A DNA stretch of 54,381 nt from Mycobacterium sp. WUMAC-067 (lineage in GTDB: Bacteria > Actinomycetota > Actinomycetes > Mycobacteriales > Mycobacteriaceae). Position numbers and translations under genes: made by a program. Of the stretch, positions 8,434 to 15,663 are shown in pieces. Position 1 is the first letter of the stretch; each line of letters opens with the position of its first letter. The notes beneath the pieces were generated by a model. That model had not been told where the DNA came from, searched no databases, and saw nothing but the letters and a program-made list of their open reading frames with translations. The stretch lies in assembly GCF_020217485.1 (NCBI RefSeq), contig NZ_JAEKMI010000030.1:1-54381 (forward strand), given 5' to 3'.

Positions 8434-8448
8434 GGGAGGGGGCCCGAA

Positions 8449-9618
8449 ATGTTTGTGGACTTCGCAATGCTCGCACCCGAGATCAACTCCGCGCGTATGT
8501 ATGCCGGACCCGGGTCGGGCCCGATGCTGGTCGCCGCGTCGGCGTGGCATGGCTTGGCCGCGGAATTGCGTTCGGCCGCACTGTCGTACGGGTCGGCGCT
8601 CTCGTCGCTGGCGAGCGAGGAATGGCACGGCCCGGCATCGGCGGCGATGGTCGCCGCCGCGACGCCGTACGTGGCCTGGATGAGCACCACCGCCACGCGA
8701 GCCGAGCAGGCCGCGGCCCAGGCCGAAGCCGCCGCGGCGGCCTACGAGGCCGCGTTCGCGGCCACGGTGCCACCGCCGGTGATCGCGGCGAACCGTGCGC
8801 AGCTGGCGACGCTGGTCGCCACCAACATGCTGGGCCAGAACACGCCGGCGATCGCGGCCACCGAGGCGCAGTACGGCGAAATGTGGGCCCAGGACGCGGC
8901 GACCATGTACGGCTACGCCGGCTCCTCGGCTGCCGCGACCCGCCTGGCCATGTTCACCGACCCGACGCAAACGGCCAGCCAGGACGGCCAAGCCCGCCAG
9001 GCCGCCGCGGTCGCCCAGGCGACGGGCACCACGGCGGGAAACCAGCAGGCGACGTTGTCGCAGCTGAACACCGCCGTGCCCAATGCGCTGCAGACCCTGT
9101 CGTCACCGACGGAATCATCGACGCCCTCGACGTCGGGCGTGTCGTCGATCCTGGACCCGAACAGCAATTTCTGGAACACGATCACGTCGACCGGCGCAAT
9201 TAACCCAGCCCAGATCGTGCAGAGCGTGACGAGCTCGACGCTGATCGGCGCCAGCGCCGGCGCGCTCAACGACATCGCCAGCGGGGCGCCGGCGGCGACG
9301 GGCATCGGCACAAGCGCCCAAGGACTGTCGGGTTTGGCGGGCGTGGGCAATGCGGGCGCATCGGTCTCGGCGGGGCTGGGCCGGGCGTCGCTGGTCGGTC
9401 CGCTGTCGGTGCCGCCGAGCTGGGCCCCTCCCGCGCCGGTCGCCAGCCCGTTGGGGCCGGCGCTGGGCGGCACCCCGATGGTGGCTCCACCTCCGGCGAT
9501 GGCGGCTGGCCTGCCCGGTATGCCGTTCAGCCCCATGGGCAGCCACGGACTCGGACGCGCCATCCCGCAGTACGGCTTCCGGCCGAATTTCGTGGTGCGC
9601 CCGCCCGCGGCCGGATAG
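8449..9618 (+). CDS. PPE31: PPE-SVP family protein, PPE31-like
   Basis: PPE proteins pair with PE proteins, are guided by EspG5 and are exported through ESX-5 to the cell surface. This 389-residue product has the ~180-residue PPE domain (MFVDFAMLAPEINSARMY at the start, then helices ending GQNTPAIAATEAQYGEMWAQD), an Ala/Thr/Ser-rich middle, and the SVP-subfamily motif ASLVGPLSVPPSW at ~313-325. It ends QYGFRPNFVVRPPAAG. The stretch LDPNSNFWNTI and the ALGGTPMVAPPPA block match my recollection of M. tuberculosis PPE31, as does the M-box/PE20 context. In M. tuberculosis PE20-PPE31 is tied to Mg2+ uptake. The intact PE partner is missing immediately upstream, so it must use another PE or fail to be exported. 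Confidence 0.88.
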   Translation: MFVDFAMLAPEINSARMYAGPGSGPMLVAASAWHGLAAELRSAALSYGSALSSLASEEWHGPASAAMVAAATPYVAWMSTTATRAEQAAAQAEAAAAAYEAAFAATVPPPVIAANRAQLATLVATNMLGQNTPAIAATEAQYGEMWAQDAATMYGYAGSSAAATRLAMFTDPTQTASQDGQARQAAAVAQATGTTAGNQQATLSQLNTAVPNALQTLSSPTESSTPSTSGVSSILDPNSNFWNTITSTGAINPAQIVQSVTSSTLIGASAGALNDIASGAPAATGIGTSAQGLSGLAGVGNAGASVSAGLGRASLVGPLSVPPSWAPPAPVASPLGPALGGTPMVAPPPAMAAGLPGMPFSPMGSHGLGRAIPQYGFRPNFVVRPPAAG

Positions 9619-9858
9619 GTCTCCGGCACGCGCCCTTGGCTTTGGGGCGAAAACCGTTACCGCCCCGATCTTTACAACGGCGGATGGAAAAATTCGTGGT
9701 GCCGATCGCGCCGCCGCCGTGCGCCGAGAGGTCTGTGTCACACCCGAAAGCCGCTGCGCCTTACGGGAATTCATCCCACAGGAAATTGTCAGTGGCCCAC
9801 CAGCGCCACAGCAGACTGGCCGCGTCTAGTGGTATGAACGGACCCCGTAGGACACAGC

Positions 9859-9914
9859 GTGACCACAACCGCCAGTTCGGCGATGACGACGCCGTCGGCT
9901 CGAACTGGGCTTAA
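9859..9914 (+). pseudogene. Fossil of an esxN-like WXG100 gene
   Basis: Starting at GTG 9859, and allowing one missing base after ACCAC, the DNA reads M-T-?-N-R-Q-F-G-D-D-D-A. This tracks the EsxN start MTINYQFGDVDA at 9 of 11 readable positions, counting GTG as M. It runs straight into VGSNWA and TAA at 9912; the esxN copy at the left edge of this window ends AVGSSWA. About 75 internal codons are gone, so the first and last few codons are fused. A short hairpin follows 22 bases later. With the PE remnant and PPE gene upstream, this fits a decayed PE-PPE-esxM-esxN cassette. A chance match to a short sequence is the alternative, but both ends fit in the right order. Confidence 0.6.
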
Positions 9915-9936
9915 TCGCATTTCCGCGAAAATGGCG

Positions 9937-9960
9937 CGGAATCGTCCTTTGGCGATTCCG
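9937..9960 (+). terminator. Stem-loop after the esx fossil
   Basis: CGGAATCG (9937-9944) is exactly complementary to CGATTCCG (9953-9960) with an 8-base loop. It lies where the terminator of the former esx gene would be, comparable to 128-162 after the intact esxN, though the sequence differs. Confidence 0.5.
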
Positions 9961-10420
9961 AAAGCCAGAACTCATCGTTGATAAAGAAAGTTTTTCGGTC
10001 GTCGCGTCGCGTCGCAATGCGGACACCTTCGAAGCAATACATCAGAACGCCCAACCCCGCCCGACGCGCGCATACCAGGTGATATGCGCCACTAATCGAA
10101 AGGATGTCATGCGCCGTTCTCACACCGGCACTGAAGGCTGCGACATCGATGTTTTACACGGCTTTACCTGGCGGGAACGCCGCCTGAATACCAACGGTGC
10201 AACATCGTCATTGCGATAGCAGCGTGGCTTGACTACTCATTCATCCGCCCTTTATGGCGCCGGTTTGCAGCTAGGAGAGTAGGGCTTGCTGTCTTCCAAC
10301 CCGCGAAATGCGCGCCCGCAGTCGAAGGCATGCTTCGTGAATTCCCTTCCAGGCGCGAATTTGTCGACGCGCGGCCCCCGACGCCGCGCTCAGCGTGGCC
10401 GAGACTCGAGGAGGTCCTGA
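9961..10420 (+). other. A+T-richer intergenic stretch before the second PPE gene
   Basis: About 460 bases with no credible gene. The composition is visibly richer in A and T than the flanking PPE genes, for example around the GATAAAGAAAG at ~9979. There is a short GTCGC triplication near 10000. A ribosome-binding site (GAGGAGG) stands just before the PPE start at 10421. A promoter for the following PPE gene is probable here, but no convincing -10/-35 pair was picked out. Confidence 0.4.
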
Positions 10421-11680
10421 ATGCTGGACTTCGGCGCGTACCCACCCGAATTCAACTCGGGGCGGATGTATGTCGGCGCGGGATCGGGGCCGCTGCTGGC
10501 CGCCGCCGCGGCCTGGGACGAGTTGGCCGCGGAATTGCAGACGACGGGAGCGTCTTACGGCTCGACCATCGAGACGCTCGCGACGGGCCCCTGGACGGGC
10601 CCCTCGTCGCTGGCGATGGCGGCCGCGGCCGCCCCCTACGTCGCCTGGATGCACGCGACCGGGGCGCAGGCCGAGGAAGCCGGCGCGCGGGCCAAGCTCG
10701 CCGCCGGCGCCTACGAGGCGGCATTCGCGGCCACGGTGCCGCCGCCGGTGATCGCGGCCAACCGCGCCCTGCTCGCCACGTTGGTCGCCACCAACATCCT
10801 GGGCCAGAACACCCCGGCGATCGCCGCCACCGAGGCCCATTACATGGAGATGTGGGCGCAGGACGCCGCCGCGATGTACGGCTATGCGGCATCCTCGGCG
10901 AGCGCCTCCCAGCTGACCCCGTTCGCACCGCCCCCGCGCACCACCAACGATTCGGCCGGGCCCGCCCAAGCCGCAGCGGTCGCTCAGAGTAGCGGCCAGT
11001 CCGGCACCACCACCGCCACCCAGCTGTCGCACCTGAGCGGCACGCTGCAGCCTGCGGTGCAATCCGTGGCGAACGCCGGCTCGTCGGGAACGTCATCCGC
11101 CGAGCTGACGACGCCGAGTTTCATCACCAACTGGAACGAGTTCTGGTCGGTGGTGACCGGGGTGTACTCGCCGCAGTCGTGGACCACCATCCCCGGCGGC
11201 CCATTCCTGTCGTTCGGCCAGGCGTACGCCTGGGGGCAGAACGGGCAGGGCGCGGCCGCCTATCTGGCTGGGCCGAAAGCCATCTCGGGCGCGTTGGCCC
11301 CGCTCACCGGTGGCGCCGATGCCGTCAAGCCCATGCTCAGCTCCGCGGTCGGGGCGGGGCAGGTGTCGGGATCGATGGGCAAAGCCGCTCTGGTCGGCGG
11401 CATGTCGGTGCCGCAGGGCTGGACGGAAGCCGCCCCGGCGATCCGAACGCTGGCCCAGGGGTTGCCGACGAACTTGGCGGCGGCGCCGGCCGCGTTGGCC
11501 GGCGAGGAGGGCGTCTTCAGCCAGATGGCCCTGTCGAGCTTGGCCGGACGCGCCGTCGCCGCCGCCGCAACCCGTCCGGTCGGCGGCGCCGCCACGGCAA
11601 TGGGAGCGCTGGGCGGCGTTGCCGCGGAGGCCGATCCGGCCGCGGCCACCATCATCGTGATCCCGTGCATCGAGGAATGA
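10421..11680 (+). CDS. PPE-SVP family protein
   Basis: An ESX-5-type PPE protein of 419 residues. The PPE domain begins MLDFGAYPPEFNSGRMYVG and runs to about residue 180, including LVATNILGQNTPAIAATEAHY and EMWAQDAAAMYGY. The SVP motif is AALVGGMSVPQGW near residue 322. The tail is unusual, ending in the hydrophobic/acidic ATIIVIPCIEE rather than the YGFRP..RPP ending of the upstream PPE31-like protein; the PPE at 14256 ends similarly (ATIIVVPAD), so these two are likely close paralogs. The ATG has a GAGGAGG ribosome-binding site. No PE gene is adjacent. By position it belongs with the PPE29-33 group. Confidence 0.9.
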   Translation: MLDFGAYPPEFNSGRMYVGAGSGPLLAAAAAWDELAAELQTTGASYGSTIETLATGPWTGPSSLAMAAAAAPYVAWMHATGAQAEEAGARAKLAAGAYEAAFAATVPPPVIAANRALLATLVATNILGQNTPAIAATEAHYMEMWAQDAAAMYGYAASSASASQLTPFAPPPRTTNDSAGPAQAAAVAQSSGQSGTTTATQLSHLSGTLQPAVQSVANAGSSGTSSAELTTPSFITNWNEFWSVVTGVYSPQSWTTIPGGPFLSFGQAYAWGQNGQGAAAYLAGPKAISGALAPLTGGADAVKPMLSSAVGAGQVSGSMGKAALVGGMSVPQGWTEAAPAIRTLAQGLPTNLAAAPAALAGEEGVFSQMALSSLAGRAVAAAATRPVGGAATAMGALGGVAAEADPAAATIIVIPCIEE

Positions 11681-11747
11681 CCGCGATGACCAAACCGCAT
11701 GGCAGCCAGGTGCTTTCGCTCGAATTCCGAGGTAAGGGGTAACACGG

Positions 11748-13151
11748 ATGTTTTACGGAGCCTTTCCGCCGGAGTTCAATTCGGGCCGGATGTACAGCGG
11801 CCCGGGCGCCGGATCGCTGGTGGCCGCGGCGACGGCCTGGCAGGGCCTGGCCACCGAATTGCAGTCCACCGCGACCTCCTACGCGGCGACGATCTCGAGC
11901 CTGACCGCCGGCCCCTGGGCGGGTCCGTCGTCGTTTGCCATGGCGTCCGCGGCCGCCCCGTACGTGGCCTGGATGCAGCAAACCGCCGCCGCCGCCGCGC
12001 AATCCGCGACCCAGGCCACCGAAGCGGCAACCGCCTACGAGGCGGCCTTCGCCGCCCATGTGCCGCCGGCGGTGATCGCCGAAAACCGGGCGCTGCTGGC
12101 GCAATTGGTGGCGACGAACCTCTTCGGGCAGAACACGTCCGCGATCGCCGCGAACGAGGCCCAATACGGCGAGTTCTGGGCGCAGGACGCCACGGCGATG
12201 GACACCTACTTCGCCTCCTCGGCGACCGCTTCCAACAAATTGACGGAGTTCAGCCCGGCGCCCCAGACCACCAGCGCGGCGGCCGAACCGATGCAAGCGG
12301 CCGCGGTGACGTCGGCGGCCGGCACCCCCGCCGCCAACGTGGCGAACGCCGCGGCGACGGCGGCGACCACCACGCTGCCCTACAGCGGGCCCTTCTCCGG
12401 GGCGGCGAACCTGGCGTACCTCTATCAGACGTTCATGACGAATCTCTTCAACACCGTCCCGGGCGGGGCGAGCTTCTACACCGCGATGTACAACGCCGTG
12501 AAGGTGCCATTGGGACTGACCACCCAGTTCAACGACGTCGGATTGCTGGTCAACTTTCCGCTGTCACAGTGGCTCAAGTTCGCCCCTCCCGTCGCGTACG
12601 GTGCGTTGCCCAAGGACGCTCTCGGCGCGGGGCTTGGGGCGTTGGGCTTCGGTCGCGGGACGCTCTACAGCGCGATCAGCCCCATCGCCGGCATGGGCAA
12701 TGCCGGCACCCTGGTGGGCAAGCTCTCGATCCCGCCCAGCTGGGCCACGGCCACGCCGTCGGTGAGGACCGTCGCGGCCGCCCTGTCGGCCGCCGGGACC
12801 GAGGCCGTGCCCGCGGCGGCGCTGGGCGAGGGAAGCCTGTTCAGTTCGATGGGCCTGGCCGGGATGCTGGGCAGCGCGCTGGGCTCCGGGGGGCCCACCG
12901 CGGTCCGCGGTGGGGTGCGCAACCGAATGGCTGCGATCAAGGACCTCAAGGACAAGCAATCGCCCGAACAGCTGAAACGCCTTGTCGCACAGATCTCGGA
13001 GAAGCCCGAAAGCGTGCAGCACCACAACGTCGATCAGGAAAACCTCGACGCGCTGCTCGAGCAGCTGGCCAAGAAACCCGGCATCCACGCGGTGCATCTG
13101 AAAAAGGGTGGCAAGGCCAACGTCCTACCGACCGACGCCCAGTCGGGTTAG
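11748..13151 (+). CDS. PPE-SVP family protein with C-terminal KPGIHAVHL module
   Basis: A 467-residue PPE protein. The PPE domain starts MFYGAFPPEFNSGRMYSG; the tip region around LVATNLFGQNTSAIAANEAQY is conserved. The SVP motif is LVGKLSIPPSW near 320. After a low-complexity Gly/Ala stretch, residues ~400-460 form a charged, Ala-poor segment with PEQLKRLV, KPESVQHHNVD and LAKKPGIHAVHL. The same module ends the PPE at 15664 (KQPEAVQHWNVD, LSKKPGIHAVHV). Both genes are followed at once by a small DUF732 secreted protein. The ATG follows GAGGTAAGGGG. The module may be a second folded domain or interaction tail; its function is unknown to me. Confidence 0.9.
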   Translation: MFYGAFPPEFNSGRMYSGPGAGSLVAAATAWQGLATELQSTATSYAATISSLTAGPWAGPSSFAMASAAAPYVAWMQQTAAAAAQSATQATEAATAYEAAFAAHVPPAVIAENRALLAQLVATNLFGQNTSAIAANEAQYGEFWAQDATAMDTYFASSATASNKLTEFSPAPQTTSAAAEPMQAAAVTSAAGTPAANVANAAATAATTTLPYSGPFSGAANLAYLYQTFMTNLFNTVPGGASFYTAMYNAVKVPLGLTTQFNDVGLLVNFPLSQWLKFAPPVAYGALPKDALGAGLGALGFGRGTLYSAISPIAGMGNAGTLVGKLSIPPSWATATPSVRTVAAALSAAGTEAVPAAALGEGSLFSSMGLAGMLGSALGSGGPTAVRGGVRNRMAAIKDLKDKQSPEQLKRLVAQISEKPESVQHHNVDQENLDALLEQLAKKPGIHAVHLKKGGKANVLPTDAQSG

Positions 13152-13212
13152 GGGACAGCGCAATCCGTGTTCACGCCGCCGGCCGCGCGTGATGACAGAA
13201 GGGTGATGAGTG

Positions 13213-13536
13213 ATGACAAAACTACTGGCGCTCCTGGGTGCGTTCGCGATGATCGGCCTCGCCGCACCGGCTTACGCCGATCCCGGGCCAGAACCGGGCG
13301 GTGACGACGGCGGCTTCATCACGGCGCTGCACCAAGCCGGATTCAGCTTCGCCAGCCCGGGTTCGGCCGTCGCCGCCGGACAGGCCGTGTGCTCGTGCTT
13401 GAACAACGGTGAACCGGGATTGGAGGTCGTCCACGACGTGAAGGCCCGCAACCCCGGCATGGATATGGAGATGGCGTCGAATTTCGCTGTGCTGTCCGCG
13501 AAGTTCTACTGCCCCAACCAGCTCTCCAAAGCCTGA
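13213..13536 (+). CDS. Small secreted DUF732 protein (Rv1810-like)
   Basis: This 107-residue product has a signal peptide ending AYA-DPG near residue 22. A DUF732 domain follows with the recurrent features FITALHQAGF, a Cys-containing VCSCLNNGE, NPGMDMEMAS and FYCPNQL. The two Cys at the motif ends probably form a disulfide, though here the first block holds two Cys (CSC). Function of the family is unknown; members are secreted or cell-wall associated in mycobacteria. GTG 13210 is an alternative start one codon upstream. It lies 61 bases after the PPE gene with the KPGIHAVHL module. Confidence 0.85.
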   Translation: MTKLLALLGAFAMIGLAAPAYADPGPEPGGDDGGFITALHQAGFSFASPGSAVAAGQAVCSCLNNGEPGLEVVHDVKARNPGMDMEMASNFAVLSAKFYCPNQLSKA

Positions 13537-13648
13537 CCCGCAGGCGGCCCTCCGGTCCGGTGACGCTGAATGTTTTGTCGCGCAGCATGTCTGCGGCCTC
13601 GAGGCTGGGCGCTGCGCGCGTCGCCGCGGCATGGGAGAATCTCGAGTC

Positions 13649-13972
13649 ATGAGACTGCTGCTGGCGCTGGGCGTCGGCGTTTCGGCCGCCATCGGTCTGT
13701 CCCCGCTCGCGCATGGCGAACCGGGGTCGACCGGCGGCGACGAGGCCGGTTTCCTCGCTTCGCTGCGCGGCGCGGGCATCACGTACGCGACCCCGGATGG
13801 GGCCGTAAAGTTCGCCAAAGCCGTCTGCGTGTCGATGGGAAACGGCGAGTTGGGCCCCCAAATGGTGGACGAATTGAAGAGCCAAAACCCCGGACTCACC
13901 GACGACCACGCGACGTCGTTCTTGGCGATCGCGGCGAAATTCTATTGCCCGCAGCAACTTAACAGAAGATAG
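13649..13972 (+). CDS. Small secreted DUF732 protein, second copy
   Basis: A 107-residue paralog of the preceding gene, with a signal peptide ending LAHG-EPG and the DUF732 landmarks FLASLRGAGITYATP, AKAVCVSMGNGELG, NPGLTDDHAT and FYCPQQL. ATG 13649 was chosen because the hydrophobic signal starts right there; an in-frame ATG 18 bases upstream is possible. The ITYxxP form makes it closer to the third copy (17052) than to the first (13213). The gap of 112 bases from the first copy suggests a possible shared transcript. No function can be assigned. Confidence 0.82.
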   Translation: MRLLLALGVGVSAAIGLSPLAHGEPGSTGGDEAGFLASLRGAGITYATPDGAVKFAKAVCVSMGNGELGPQMVDELKSQNPGLTDDHATSFLAIAAKFYCPQQLNRR

Positions 13973-14134
13973 CTGCGTAGCACGCGGCGACCGTGCATCC
14001 GGCCGATCCGGTTTTGCGCCCGAAATCCCTTGCGCGCGGCGCGCATTCACCTCGCTGACATCAGTGGTTGGCGGAGCGGACTGCCGATCCTGAGAATTTC
14101 TCAGCCGACGGACGCTTTGGAGCGCTGCCGTAAA

Positions 14135-14184
14135 CACATGGAATACACATATGCTCCATCGGCGAATCTCATGAATTCCATGTG
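14135..14184. repeat. 10-bp inverted repeat upstream of a PPE gene
   Basis: CACATGGAAT (14135-14144) is exactly complementary to ATTCCATGTG (14175-14184), separated by 30 bases and standing 71 bases before the PPE start. A smaller inverted pair CTGAGA/TCTCAG lies near 14090. Either could be a regulator site or an RNA hairpin; no known box was recognised. Confidence 0.45.
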
Positions 14185-14255
14185 AGCCGCACCTTGTTCG
14201 CGGGATGCGCGCGTATCCGCTCCTACCCTGGCGCCAGAAGGACGGGAGGCAATGG

Positions 14256-15500
14256 GTGGACTTCGGGGCGCTGCCACCAGAGGTCAATTCAGGACGGATG
14301 TACGTGGGTGCCGGATCGGGGCCCTTGCTGGTCGCCGCCGCGGAATGGGATGCGTTAGGAGCCGAACTGTATTCCTACGCGGCGGCCTACGGCTCGACGG
14401 TCGCCGGCATGACCGCGGGGTCCTGGCTGGGACCGGCAGCGTCGTCGATGAGCGCCGCGGTCGCGCCGTACGTGGCGTGGGCGACGGCGACCGCTGCCCA
14501 GGCGGAGCAGGCGGCGACGCAGGCCCGGCTCGCTGCCGCGGCCTACGAGACCGCGTTCGCCGCGACGGTTCCCCCACCGGTGATTGCTGCCAACCGCAGC
14601 CTGTTGATGACGCTGATCGCCACCAACATCCTTGGCCAGAACACCGCGGCCATCGCGGCGGCCGAAGCGGAGTACGCCGAGATGTGGGCGCAGGACGCCG
14701 TGGCGATGTATACCTACGCCGCCTCGTCGGCGGCGGCCACGCAGCTGGCGCCCTTCACCGAGCCGCCGCAGACCACCGATTCGTCCGCGGCGGCAAGGCA
14801 ATCCGCCGCCGTGGCGCAAAGCGCCGGTTCGGACCTCCAATCTGAGCTGTCAGCGATGGTCAACGCGGCGCCCATCATGTTGCAAGCCCTGGCGACGACC
14901 CCGTCCGCCGCGGCCGCGACGCCGGCGGCGTCGATCATCGAAGCCATCTACCCGATTACGGCCGCTCTGCGACCCTTTTTCGCCGCTGTCACCGGCGCTT
15001 ACAGCCCCATTGGGGCGCTCATCGTCCCCGGCGGCTGGTTTCTGTTTGCCCTCCAGCCCCTCGGCGTAGCCCAGAACGCGCCGGGTGTCGCCGAACTGCT
15101 CGGCGGCGGGAAGGACATCGTCGGGGGACTCTCGCCGCTGGCGCCGCTGCGGGGCGGCTACGTCTCCGCGGTGACACCGGACATCGGGGGCGTGGCGGGG
15201 TCGATGGGCCGCGCGACCCTGGTCGGATCGCTGTCGGTTCCCCAAGCCTGGGCCACCGCCGCGCCCGTGATGAAGACGGTCGCGTCGGTACTGCCGGGTG
15301 CGAGTTTGGGCGCTGTCCCGGCGATGACCGCCACGGCGCAGGGGGCGATGTTCGGCGAGATGGCCATGGCGAGCGTGGCCGGACGCGCGCTCGCGGGCGC
15401 CGGCGTGCGCACCGTCAGCAACGGCACGACCGGCGTCGCCGCGGCGGCCGCCGACGGCGTCGCGACCACCGCCACGATCATCGTGGTGCCGGCGGATTGA
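14256..15500 (+). CDS. PPE-SVP family protein
   Basis: A PPE protein of 414 residues if begun at GTG 14256, which places VDFGALPPEVNSGRMYVG at the true PPE N-terminus with GGGAGG just upstream; the frame is open 17 codons further but that part has no PPE similarity. The tip region reads LIATNILGQNTAAIAAAEAEY, and the SVP motif is LVGSLSVPQAW near 321. The end ATTATIIVVPAD resembles the end of the PPE at 10421. These two also share central text such as AVTGAYSP..VPGGWFL versus VVTGVYSP..IPGGPFL, indicating a tandem duplication. A separate 5' region with an inverted repeat suggests its own promoter. Confidence 0.9.
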   Translation: MDFGALPPEVNSGRMYVGAGSGPLLVAAAEWDALGAELYSYAAAYGSTVAGMTAGSWLGPAASSMSAAVAPYVAWATATAAQAEQAATQARLAAAAYETAFAATVPPPVIAANRSLLMTLIATNILGQNTAAIAAAEAEYAEMWAQDAVAMYTYAASSAAATQLAPFTEPPQTTDSSAAARQSAAVAQSAGSDLQSELSAMVNAAPIMLQALATTPSAAAATPAASIIEAIYPITAALRPFFAAVTGAYSPIGALIVPGGWFLFALQPLGVAQNAPGVAELLGGGKDIVGGLSPLAPLRGGYVSAVTPDIGGVAGSMGRATLVGSLSVPQAWATAAPVMKTVASVLPGASLGAVPAMTATAQGAMFGEMAMASVAGRALAGAGVRTVSNGTTGVAAAAADGVATTATIIVVPAD

Positions 15501-15663
15501 GGGGCTTCGACATGACACCTCAGACCGCGTTCGACCGTGCAGGACGGCCCATGTCAGCCGTGACTCCACCGCCGCAAACGCCCGCGCTGCACGCGATGTT
15601 TGCCGGCACCCTCGCTTCGTCCGCGGCGGCCACCGGCCCGGCAGGCGCGGGAAGGGCATCGCC

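Noticed and set aside
9760..9829. Possible esxM remnant ending APQQTGRV-stop and a REFIPQ stretch resembling EsxN QEFITQ
   Set aside because: Resemblance is limited to a few residues and the REFIPQ text is on the wrong side of the esxN start fossil; too weak to call, though an alignment could revive it.
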